Below are positions 57,271-64,000 of a stretch of DNA of 64,000 nt, one piece after another. The stretch spans positions 248,001-312,000 of the forward strand of contig NZ_PPSW01000007.1 of NCBI RefSeq assembly GCF_005876835.1, read 5' to 3'. The position numbers were made by a program, and so were the translations under genes. Numbering within the stretch: position 1 is the stretch's first letter; each line of letters starts with the position of its first letter. The DNA is from Pseudoalteromonas phenolica (GTDB lineage Bacteria; Pseudomonadota; Gammaproteobacteria; Enterobacterales; Alteromonadaceae). The notes under the pieces are model-generated. The model saw only the letters and a list, made by a program, of their open reading frames with translations. It was not told where the DNA came from and searched no databases.

Positions 57271-58509
57271 TTAACCTTGTTGTTCTAGAGACGATTGAGT
57301 CGAAATCCAGTTTGAACGTATCAGCATTTCAAGTTCATCAACAACATCTTTGATATTTTCTTGAGATTTGATCAAAGATTCACGACTAGCAAGGCTATCT
57401 GATGTTTTTTGATCGAAGATCGTATTGAAAGAAGAGGAACTCGCTGTAATCGCAGAGCTATGATTGATTGGATAACTCATAACCTGGCGCCCAAAAGCAC
57501 TACGAACATCTTTAACGATATCACGTTGTGAGTGATTACCTTTGACATAGTTGGTAACTAAAAACTGCATGAAATCCCAGCCATGGTGACCTAAAGCTGC
57601 AACTGTATGATAAATCTCACCTAAACGTTTTAGATATTTATTGTTTGCATCAAAGTCGACGGCTTCAGGGTGAACTGGTATAAGCATGGCTGTTGAAGCC
57701 ATTAATGCGTTATAAAACATAAAGTTTAGGGATGGAGCAGTATCAATTAAGATAATATCAAATTGGTCTTCAACAGGCTTTATCACTTTCTCTAATAATT
57801 TATGATAATGACGAGTTTGTTCATAACTAGATGACTCTTTTAATTCAGTCGCTGTTTCATGTTCAAAATAAAAATCATCCATTCCTGATGGTAAAAGTCG
57901 AATATTAGGTATATGAGTCGATTGGAAAGCTTCACTAACAACATCGGACCAAACTTCACCTTCATCTAATTCAATACAATCACGCATAAGATCGCCAACA
58001 GTGATCGGTTCTGGATCTTGAGAAGGAAAGAAACTAGAAGAAGAACCTTGAGGATCGAGATCAATAATTCCGATACGATAACGTTTGATATTCGTTGTTG
58101 CTAATGCGGCTGCTATATTCACTAAAGATGTTGTCTTACCACACCCACCCTTTAAAGAATTAATAACAATGACTTGAAGTTTGTCATTTTCTTTACGCTG
58201 ATCATGAGGAATACCCATAATTTCAGCCATAGCAAAAATATTGGATAGTGTGTAAGCATAATGCCCGTTAGCGCCCTTTTGAATGTTTAAATCATCAAAG
58301 TCACCTTGGTCATGTCTACGTTTTAACGTTCTATTGTTGCAGCCAAGTAAATCAGCTGCAGCTTTTTGTGTGTATGTGCGGAGCTCTTTTTCATCGCTTT
58401 TTAAATGAGCACGATAATGTTGGATCCTACCTTCTAAAGATTGTTCAGCAACTTCAGCTGTAGCCTTTAAAAGTTTATAAGTTGATAGTGCGCGAGTATT
58501 AATTGACAT
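57271..58509 (-). CDS. parA: Partition ATPase ParA (type Ia)
   Basis: 412 residues from the ATG at 58509; a longer start (58572) adds 21 hydrophobic residues unlike the family. An N-terminal DNA-binding helix-turn-helix (TQKAAADLLGCNNRTLKRRHDQG) marks type Ia, which represses its own operon. The Walker A motif KGGCGKTTS (about 117-125), Asp in IDLDPQGSSS and IILIDTAPSLNFMFYNAL complete the deviant ParA ATPase. It is the first gene of the parAB operon and its promoter faces the putative origin, so Par regulation and initiation control share this intergenic region. Confidence 0.95.
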   Translation of the reverse strand: MSINTRALSTYKLLKATAEVAEQSLEGRIQHYRAHLKSDEKELRTYTQKAAADLLGCNNRTLKRRHDQGDFDDLNIQKGANGHYAYTLSNIFAMAEIMGIPHDQRKENDKLQVIVINSLKGGCGKTTSLVNIAAALATTNIKRYRIGIIDLDPQGSSSSFFPSQDPEPITVGDLMRDCIELDEGEVWSDVVSEAFQSTHIPNIRLLPSGMDDFYFEHETATELKESSSYEQTRHYHKLLEKVIKPVEDQFDIILIDTAPSLNFMFYNALMASTAMLIPVHPEAVDFDANNKYLKRLGEIYHTVAALGHHGWDFMQFLVTNYVKGNHSQRDIVKDVRSAFGRQVMSYPINHSSAITASSSSFNTIFDQKTSDSLASRESLIKSQENIKDVVDELEMLIRSNWISTQSSLEQQG

Positions 58510-58796
58510 ACATAATATCCTTAACTTTATGCTAAAGATTATAATGTCCATAACTTTAATAGTAAACAACAAAAAAAGAAGACATTTATAAATTGATTAC
58601 ATATAAAGAATAAATAAGAAGTTTAATTATGGTTAAAGTATAAGGTAATAAAGGTTAGATGAGTAAAACTTGCAACTAAGTAATTGATTTTAAATACTAA
58701 TAGTGAAAAAGTGAGATCACTTTATTACGAAGTAAAGATCTGATCTTTATTAACTATTAGATCTATATTTTACTAACTTGAAAATCAGATTGAGAC

Positions 58797-58976
58797 TTAT
58801 GCACAGTTTGCAAACAAAATTGTTAACAGAAGTATGCTAGAGATCAGATTTTTACTAAGGTAAATCATGGAGTTATACACGGATCATTTATATTAAATGT
58901 TAAATTACTTAATAAAGATCTGATCTGTTCTTAGTACAGATCAGATCTTTATCAATATAGAACCAAGTTATACACA
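58797..58976. promoter_or_regulatory. DnaA-box-like sequences
   Basis: TTATGCACA (58797-58805) and TTATACACA (58968-58976) match the consensus TTATNCACA fully; TTATACACG (58873-58881) differs in the last base. All are on the plus strand. Confidence 0.6.
58914..58950. repeat. Inverted repeat in the origin
   Basis: 15-bp perfect arms (AAAGATCTGATCTGT and its complement) with a seven-base spacer. Each arm contains two overlapping GATC sites. It resembles operator-like inverted repeats that Rep dimers use for autoregulation; it differs from the direct iteron-like sites. Confidence 0.8.
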
Positions 58977-59184
58977 GCAAAAAACGAGAAGAAATAGGTT
59001 GAAGCCAGCAAAATATATGACAAATCGACGATGACTTAGTAAAATTTTGATTTGTTGGGTAAGTTAGTAAAAACATGATCTCAATAAAAAACATCTTCAG
59101 ATCACTTTTTTACTAACTTTAATTATTAACTTTTGCTGTGGAATATGTTGTTATAGCATGTCGTCGAAATTTGGAAGTAAAACA

Positions 59185-60399
59185 ATGAGCCGAAAGGTGA
59201 ACATCTCAGTAGATAATCTACCTGATTCATTACGTGGGCAAATTCATGGAGTCGAAAGTGCTACCGATAATGAAAACTTAGCACTATTTACAGACAATAA
59301 AGATGTTCGCATCACTCTTGACAGTGCTGCCCATGAACTTCGAGCATATTCTAATACATTCAACCATTATGATCTTTGGGGTCGCTTTGTTCGTTCAGGT
59401 CATAAAAAGTTACCACTAGAAGAAGCACCAAAAAAAACAATAATCACTCGACGTATTTCAGAAAAAGTTGATGGTATTCTTTATGAAGGTGAGATAAAAA
59501 TTACACCTGCCGTTGTGAGTACTAAGCTAGAAGGTGAAGAAGTTGAATGCCTAGTTTGGCCATCTGATCGTGAAGAAAAAGTTGAAAGGGCGTTAATTCG
59601 ATTGGCGTCAAAAGGTAAAATTGTAAAAATCAATTTTAAGTCCGGTATTCAATATGCAGTGATTTTTTCTATGAATGAGTTGGCGCAGGAATTAAAAGCT
59701 GTAGGCCAATCTATGCCATATCCTCAAATTAAAGAATCGCTAGAAGCACTTCAAGGTTCGAAACTATCATTTAAATATTCAGCAACAGATACTAAAAACA
59801 CAGATATTGATGATTCTTTCTACGAATCAAACATGAATTTTCTTTCTTCATTACACTTTAGTGGCAAAAAAGGCCAGGGTGGCAATGTAAAATGTGTTGC
59901 TTGTTTGAACGCTTTTGTTCATAACATGATCGATAACCTGGAATATAAAGGTTATTACTTCAACAGAGCACAAGAATTAAAGCGGGGTTTATCTCGTTGG
60001 ATGATGCTTCGTTTATATCATTTATGGCGATATGCTGCGCCAGGTAAAACTTACCACTTCAGATTGCTTTCAATCATGGAAAAATATGGTTCAATTTATT
60101 CAACTGATGAGATAACAGAGAATAAATTGAAAGCATTGCGTCGAGATATGACTACGACAATGAAGGATTTGATCGAAAAAGGTGCTATTTCTGAATACGA
60201 TATAACCAATGTGAAAGATGATAAAACTGGAAAAATTATCGACTACGTATATGAAATGCATCCTTCAGAAGAGTTTTGTGATGAAATTCTTACATTAAAC
60301 AAACAAAACAAGAGAATTGAAATTCAAGGTGGAAAACGACTAGTTGAAGCCGTTGAAGTAATTGACGAGGATGTACTTGAAGAGATTGTAAAAGAGTAA
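59185..60399 (+). CDS. Replication initiator protein (RepB/Rep_3-like)
   Basis: 404 residues from the ATG at 59185 (GGAAG six to seven bases upstream); an ATG at 59158 would add nine residues without a ribosome site. The middle part contains two winged-helix-like halves (about 130-230 and 250-370) with AFVHNMIDNLEYKGYYFNRAQELKRGLSRWMMLRLYHLWRY, which resembles the helix-rich DNA-binding part of iteron-binding Rep proteins. The acidic C-terminal tail is VEVIDEDVLEEIVKE. It lies next to iteron-like sites and parAB, which supports a role as initiator of this replicon. Assignment to a family is by impression; no similarity search was made. Confidence 0.82.
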   Translation: MSRKVNISVDNLPDSLRGQIHGVESATDNENLALFTDNKDVRITLDSAAHELRAYSNTFNHYDLWGRFVRSGHKKLPLEEAPKKTIITRRISEKVDGILYEGEIKITPAVVSTKLEGEEVECLVWPSDREEKVERALIRLASKGKIVKINFKSGIQYAVIFSMNELAQELKAVGQSMPYPQIKESLEALQGSKLSFKYSATDTKNTDIDDSFYESNMNFLSSLHFSGKKGQGGNVKCVACLNAFVHNMIDNLEYKGYYFNRAQELKRGLSRWMMLRLYHLWRYAAPGKTYHFRLLSIMEKYGSIYSTDEITENKLKALRRDMTTTMKDLIEKGAISEYDITNVKDDKTGKIIDYVYEMHPSEEFCDEILTLNKQNKRIEIQGGKRLVEAVEVIDEDVLEEIVKE

Positions 60400-60424
60400 A
60401 TTTTTCATTTACTCTTTTTTTTCT
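60391..60424. terminator. Bidirectional terminator overlapping the ends of rep and tus
   Basis: Stem AAAGAGTAAA/TTTACTCTTT with a seven-base loop. It spans the last codons of rep and the stop codon of the converging tus gene, and T-runs follow in both directions. Confidence 0.85.
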
Positions 60425-61278
60425 AAATATATTCTATCGACCAAAAAGTTATATTCTCGCTTTCTTGGATCATTCACACTTGCATCATAATTGGGTAGGC
60501 TTCCCACTTTTAATTTTTTGCTTGGATTTAACATAATAAAAGGCAAAGCACCACTTACATGATATCTATTGGTAGCAGTAAAGCGAATATTTACTTCTGG
60601 TGTTACTCTAGTTGGTCTGCGTATTCTCAGTTTTGAGTCAGATTGCAAACTTTGGACTCGCAGCTTTTCAGTTTCTACAGCCTTTAACCATGATTCTTGA
60701 TCTATAGCTCTTGGATTTGAATATTTAGAAGAACGATCTAGCATTTCTAGAGCCGCATCTTTGGTTAAGGTTTTTGTTGCGTGCTTTTTCATCCAAGAGA
60801 ATCGAACCGAAAAAGGTGATTCAGACTCACTATGGATTTTACGATATGCAGCTAATGTAATTAAATTTGGAACTGCTGAATGAACGGCTTCAAAACGCGC
60901 ATCATTATTAGGGATACTAAGAATTAATTCCTTAAACTTTGTCTTTTCAATGTTTATTGAATTGATCCTATTTTGTAAATGCTTGAATTTGTCTTCAACT
61001 AAAACAATGCCTGGATGGCGTGTTAAAACTTTACCACTTTTACCGGATTCTAAAAATAAATCATTGAATGAAAATATAATCTTTTTTAAAGCCTCATCAC
61101 CCGTTAATTCATTTACAACAATTTTTTCAGGAGCAGTGTGTTCTTGCTCTTTATTATAGCCTGGCAGAGAGTAATAATTAGCTGAAATAATATTTGCTGA
61201 TTCAAGTTCTTTAGAGAAAAGTTCTAAATGATTTTGCAGCAAATCGAATTGTGCTTTGATAAGAAAACTGATATTCAT
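60409..61278 (-). CDS. tus: Replication terminus-binding protein Tus
   Basis: 289 residues (E. coli Tus: 309). Matching segments by eye: AVPNLITLAAYRKI against HLPGLITLNAYRTL; VRFSWMKKHATKTLTKDAALEMLDRSSKYSNPRAI against [33 protein letters not shown]; and DSKLRIRRPTRVTPEVNIRF against [20 protein letters not shown]. The first 40 residues also align (LLQNHLELFSKELESANIISANYYSLP). Tus binds Ter sites as a monomer and blocks the replicative helicase from one side. The gene converges with rep and its probable promoter overlaps a Ter-like site, as in E. coli, so autorepression is likely. A tus gene directly beside a rep gene points to a replicon-specific fork trap. Confidence 0.9.
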   Translation of the reverse strand: MNISFLIKAQFDLLQNHLELFSKELESANIISANYYSLPGYNKEQEHTAPEKIVVNELTGDEALKKIIFSFNDLFLESGKSGKVLTRHPGIVLVEDKFKHLQNRINSINIEKTKFKELILSIPNNDARFEAVHSAVPNLITLAAYRKIHSESESPFSVRFSWMKKHATKTLTKDAALEMLDRSSKYSNPRAIDQESWLKAVETEKLRVQSLQSDSKLRIRRPTRVTPEVNIRFTATNRYHVSGALPFIMLNPSKKLKVGSLPNYDASVNDPRKREYNFLVDRIYLEKKE

Positions 61279-61302
61279 TTAAATAGTTTCTTTAAACATT
61301 TG

Positions 61303-61320
61303 AGTATGATGTGTTCTTTA
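61303..61320 (+). promoter_or_regulatory. Ter-like site 1
   Basis: AGTATGATGTGTTCTTTA; compare E. coli Ter AGTATGTTGTAACTAAAG. The first eight bases match except one; the G that corresponds to the GC(6) pair is present. 25 bp upstream of the tus start. Confidence 0.75.
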
Positions 61321-61345
61321 ATTATAACATAAAATAAGATCTTAT
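61303..61345 (-). promoter_or_regulatory. tus promoter overlapped by Ter-like site 1
   Basis: On the minus strand a TATAAT box (61321-61326) with an AT-rich -35 region (TTTTAT, 17 bp upstream) should start transcription near 61314. The Ter-like site AGTATGATGTGTTCTTTA (61303-61320, plus) covers that start, so bound Tus would block RNA polymerase. In E. coli TerB overlaps the tus promoter in the same way. Confidence 0.7.
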
Positions 61346-61869
61346 AAAATTTATTCTTGTCTTGCGTTTTCGTGAGGGAAGATAGCTTTATCGCTATAGT
61401 CGAAGCCAAAAAGTACCTGTATTAAAAACTCTTAAACGGGATGGATGTATTTTTCAACAACAATAAATCTAAATATTGTTTAATAGAAGGTTGGTAGTTC
61501 AGATAGTTTCATTCTCTCAAAAATGCATAAAGAATATAGGTTATACGAAACTATAATTTGACTGAGAAATATGAAGGTTTTGGAGTTTAAGTATCCAGCT
61601 GAATATTGATAAATAAAAACACATTAATCAAACTTAGATAAGATAATTGTGTCCATGATTCATTAACAGTGTTTGTAAAATACAACTTAAAGACGGAGCT
61701 ATATTCGATAGTAAGTATCTCCTGGCAAAACGTTTGCTATCTTTGAGACAACATATTTTTTAAGTAAATTATATGTAATTGTATCTAGTGTATAGGAATC
61801 AACCAATGAAAGTAACCTTATTACCTTGAAAGAGAATAGGTTCATGATAATGCTACATATCATGTTTAT

Positions 61870-61887
61870 GTATGATGTGTTCTCCCC
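61870..61887 (+). promoter_or_regulatory. Ter-like site 2
   Basis: GTATGATGTGTTCTCCCC; identical to site 1 over the 14 bases GTATGATGTGTTCT. Same orientation. Confidence 0.7.
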
Positions 61888-63370
61888 ATAGCACATTAGA
61901 CTTATGATTGTCTAATGTTGTTAACCTTACGAATTCACATGCTTAAGGTTATGTTAAATTAACTTATAAATTATTGTCGCAACACAATATACAAATAAGT
62001 ATTAACTCTGCTTCAAAGAGGGCAAATAATTATGCTGATCGTAATTCAATATTTCAGAAATTAAACTTTTAAGGTACAAAGTTAGACTTATAGATACTAA
62101 AACAGTGAGTCAATACAATAGATAAAAGACAAAACCTTGATAGCAAAGTAGCTATATCAGTTCTTAATAGAAAAATTAAACATAGATATAAGTACCAAGC
62201 TTCTCTTAAAACTCAAAATTACCATCCGTTCATTTATATTTTTTAAGAGTAATTTTGTAAGCTTTCATGCAGAACTAGCTTCTACCAAATTAGTACAGCT
62301 GTTAATAGAATTTGTGAAACTTAAAAATTATCAATGCAACCAATTGATATTCTACGAACAACTAACTCCCGACTCAAAAAAATATGAATATATCATAAAA
62401 CTAATTTAGATAAGCGAAATTAAGATTATCTAAAATGTAGTTTAATGTTTTTAAAACCAGAAATTTACAATGACAGTAAAGAGAACAACTTCCTCTTTAT
62501 TGATGTAGCTTTCAATGAAATGAAATAAAATGCATTGGTTATCGAATCGACCTATTGATTATTAAGTTGGTATCAACGTTTACATTCAATTCTCTTTACG
62601 AAACAAGAGTATATAATTACATAGGTATAAATTTTAAATAGATTAAATCTCATTGAACACGATATTTATCGTAAGATTTTCCTTACTAATAATAGCGAGA
62701 CCTTGTTGGGACTATAACAATGGAATTAGTGAAACAAACACATCAACATTAAAAGAACATTTTATTTGTTAAAAAAAACTTAGTCTTGCCGTATAAATAA
62801 TAAGAACATATTCAGCTAATTTCCTAGACATTTATCACTTTAGACTAATTGTTGCATGAATATTATTGAACGTTCTGTTTTTAGTTGAAGAACATTAAAG
62901 TACTTTTAATCTAAACTCAAAATTGCAGTATTTTTAAAACTAATCTAACTCATTTATGCAAAGGGACTGACAGAAACGGCTTTTCAATGATGCTTTAAAC
63001 TCAAAAAATTAGTATAAAATTCATAGTATTAACTATTTAAATTTATTGCTAAATATAACTAATGCTATGAAAATTTGTTCATATTAAAAATATTTAGGAG
63101 CCTAAATAAGCTAACAATAACTTCATATAAGAAATAGAACCAGAATTTATGAAACAATCCAATACTTAATGAAGCATTTCAGAAACACCAAAAGTCTAAT
63201 AAATACACTCAATTTTGATTTACATATCACTGAAAACTATAGATTACAAAATGATATGTTAAATTATCAATATACTCTCTAATAAACAATGATTTAGCCG
63301 ATTTTATAGAAGCAAGCTTATTTCTTTGATAATACTAAAAACTTGTATTTTAGCTAAGCATAAAGCATTT

Positions 63371-63390
63371 AGTATGATGTGTTCTTGTAT
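63371..63390 (+). promoter_or_regulatory. Ter-like site 3
   Basis: AGTATGATGTGTTCTTGTAT; identical to site 1 over the 16 bases AGTATGATGTGTTCTT. Same orientation. Confidence 0.72.
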
Positions 63391-63405
63391 CCATTTAAGT
63401 TGATC

Positions 63406-63423
63406 TTATGATGTGTACTTTAT
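63406..63423 (+). promoter_or_regulatory. Ter-like site 4
   Basis: TTATGATGTGTACTTTAT; shares TATGATGTGT and the following CTT, but the G of the GC(6) position is T. Possibly weaker. Confidence 0.5.
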
Positions 63424-63482
63424 AAGGTGTGTAATCTCAATTACTTGTTGTAACCCAGTGTTTACGGTTGTCTACTTACTTT

Positions 63483-63501
63483 GTATGTTGTGTTCTTAAT
63501 T
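63483..63501 (+). promoter_or_regulatory. Ter-like site 5
   Basis: GTATGTTGTGTTCTTAATT; its first nine bases GTATGTTGT equal the E. coli Ter core. It lies 75 bp before the DAHP synthase start codon. Confidence 0.72.
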
Positions 63502-63575
63502 GGTGACTTAGCTGTTGAGTTCAATATAGCAATGTTGTAAGTTGTTGGAGTTCAGATTAAATATAGGAATGAGGA

Positions 63576-64000
63576 ATGAACAACTGGAATCCAAATAGCT
63601 GGAGAGATTTTCCAATCGTCCAGCAGCCTGAATATCCGGATCAGGCACAATTAAAACAAGTCGAAAAACAACTAAACTCTGCTCCACCATTAGTATTCGC
63701 AGAAGAAACAAGAAGTCTGTACAAAAGTTTAGCTGACGTTTGTGAAGGAAAGGCTTTTTTACTTCAAGGGGGTGATTGTGCTGAATCATTCTCTGATTTT
63801 AGTGCTGCAAATATTAGAGATACGTTTAAAACATTACTTCAAATGGCTGTAGTTTTAACTTATGGCGGAAAATGCCCTGTAGTTAAAATTGCGAGAATGG
63901 CCGGACAATATGCTAAACCAAGATCTTCAGATTATGAAGCGATTGATGGTGTGTCATTGCCATCTTACCGAGGCGATATTGTAAACAGCTTTGAATTTAC
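63576..64000 (+). CDS. Class II 3-deoxy-7-phosphoheptulonate (DAHP) synthase, partial
   Basis: First 141 codons ([22 protein letters not shown], then [57 protein letters not shown]), which follow the class II, Pseudomonas/plant-type enzyme closely. It makes the first committed shikimate intermediate from phosphoenolpyruvate and erythrose 4-phosphate. Class II enzymes are unrelated in sequence to the E. coli AroFGH class. GAGGA precedes the ATG. It is the first gene to the right of the putative fork trap; the rest lies beyond the window. Confidence 0.93.
   Translation, partial: MNNWNPNSWRDFPIVQQPEYPDQAQLKQVEKQLNSAPPLVFAEETRSLYKSLADVCEGKAFLLQGGDCAESFSDFSAANIRDTFKTLLQMAVVLTYGGKCPVVKIARMAGQYAKPRSSDYEAIDGVSLPSYRGDIVNSFEF

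Larger units (their letters stand above)
58729..59118. repeat. Iteron-like sites at the origin
   Basis: Copies: 58729-58746 plus (weaker), 58735-58754 minus (overlapping, weaker), 58759-58778 minus, 58841-58860 minus, 59034-59053 plus (GATC changed to GATT), 59062-59081 plus and 59099-59118 minus. The last two flank the rep promoter region, so Rep could repress its own gene. The repeat is the same as at 5.8-9.1 and 33.1-33.3 kb. Confidence 0.85.
58510..59184. other. Putative chromid replication origin (between parA and rep)
   Basis: A 650-bp AT-rich region with at least seven iteron-like sites, three DnaA-box-like sequences (TTATGCACA 58797-58805, TTATACACG 58873-58881, TTATACACA 58968-58976), a 15-bp inverted repeat (58914-58950) and many GATC sites, between divergent parA and rep genes. 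This is the classical arrangement of iteron-controlled plasmids and Vibrio ori2. Start of replication here is inferred, not shown. Confidence 0.8.
61321..63575. other. 2.2-kb gene-free AT-rich region between tus and the DAHP synthase gene
   Basis: I find no reading frame of credible length or composition, no tRNA or rRNA, and no clear hairpin terminator. The region holds Ter-like sites 2 to 5, mostly at its two ends. The interior from about 61.95 to 63.35 kb shows many short stop-rich stretches. If Ter sites block rightward forks, this is where such forks would stall or meet leftward forks, which could favour loss of genes here. Confidence 0.7.

Noticed and set aside
61376-61440. Possible structured RNA (GATAGC-TTTATC-GCTATA hairpin) upstream of tus
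   Set aside because: Only one short stem, no promoter or terminator around it.
61699-61896. 65-codon minus-strand reading frame in the gene-free region
   Set aside because: No ribosome site, no family resemblance and a composition like the surrounding non-coding DNA.
61912-61926. TAATGTTGTTAACC, partly like Ter
   Set aside because: The position of the GC(6) guanine is not G and the local TGTGTTC core is absent.
62734-62753. Minus-strand TTGATGTGTTTGTTT, loosely like an opposite-facing Ter site
   Set aside because: Several core mismatches and no GC(6) guanine at the right place.
63443-63456. ACTTGTTGTAACCC near Ter-like sites 4 and 5
   Set aside because: Shares TTGTAAC with E. coli Ter, but the 5' half and GC(6) position do not fit.
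63519-63536. GCAATGTTGTAAGTTG, similar to the E. coli Ter core
   Set aside because: It lacks the GC(6) guanine and differs from the five local sites; kept out, although it lies near site 5.
63508-63789. 93-codon minus-strand reading frame
   Set aside because: It overlaps the clear class II DAHP synthase start on the other strand and crosses Ter-proximal non-coding DNA; a shadow frame.

Overview
The window looks like part of the secondary chromosome (chromid) of a marine gammaproteobacterium, most probably Pseudoalteromonas. The AT-rich composition, many small two-component and c-di-GMP genes, long-form isocitrate lyase with malate synthase G, and family resemblances (EfpL, YeeN-type YebC, MipA/DUF3019 cassette) all fit. 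The right end carries a plasmid-type replication module instead of a dnaA/oriC region: parB, parA, an origin with repeated Rep-type sites and DnaA boxes, a RepB/Rep_3-like initiator, and a Tus homologue.

Layout. 1-3.8 kb: exporter operon (HlyD-type adaptor, LolD-type ATPase, two FtsX/MacB-type permeases). 4.0-5.8 kb: EfpL, a small membrane protein, an Fe-S uracil-DNA glycosylase. 5.8-9.1 kb: a dense group of iteron-like repeats in the intergenic region and in the following genes (YaiI family, an unknown gene, a methyltransferase, sbcC); sbcD follows. 13.8-18.3 kb: M1 peptidase, DUF6702-like protein, HAD hydrolase, YebC/YeeN-family protein. 18.4-23.6 kb: a barrel protein/PstS-like/GGDEF/GGDEF-EAL operon. 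23.8-25.9 kb: a decayed katG. 26.0-31.9 kb: solute-binding protein, a desulfurase-MBL-rhodanese fusion, a prolyl oligopeptidase lipoprotein. 32-37.5 kb: receiver protein, acetyltransferase, RNA methyltransferase, NhaR-like regulator, HPF-like protein, ArfB, a lipoprotein, two miniature mobile elements. 37.5-40.8 kb: mipA-DUF3019-regulator-kinase operon. 41-43 kb: beta-propeller lipoprotein. 43.5-47.5 kb: divergent glyoxylate-shunt genes glcB and aceA. 47.7-56.1 kb: TPR histidine kinase, RmuC, response regulator, SNF2 helicase. 56.3-61.3 kb: parB, parA, origin, rep, tus. 61.3-63.5 kb: gene-free AT-rich DNA with Ter-like sites. 63.6 kb to the end: start of a class II DAHP synthase.

Main result. 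The window appears to hold an origin/terminus module plus dispersed control sites. (1) A 20-bp GATC-containing repeat (consensus AGTTAGTAAAAATATGATCT) occurs at the putative origin (58.7-59.1 kb) and in satellite groups at 5.8-9.1 kb and 33.1-33.3 kb. The direct copies at 6.08-6.32 kb are spaced close to whole helical turns. (2) Five Ter-like sites (TATGATGTGTTCT type) lie right of the origin, all in one orientation. The first sits on the tus promoter and the last just before the DAHP synthase gene. By the E. coli rule they would stop rightward forks and leave replication running leftward. (3) A palindrome (TGTAAAGGGGCTTTACA) occurs six times, sometimes inside genes and repeatedly beside the iteron-like sites; it is a candidate centromere (parS) or architecture motif. 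These functional readings are inferences from sequence; the repeats themselves are directly visible. All coordinates were read by eye, with no alignment or database search.
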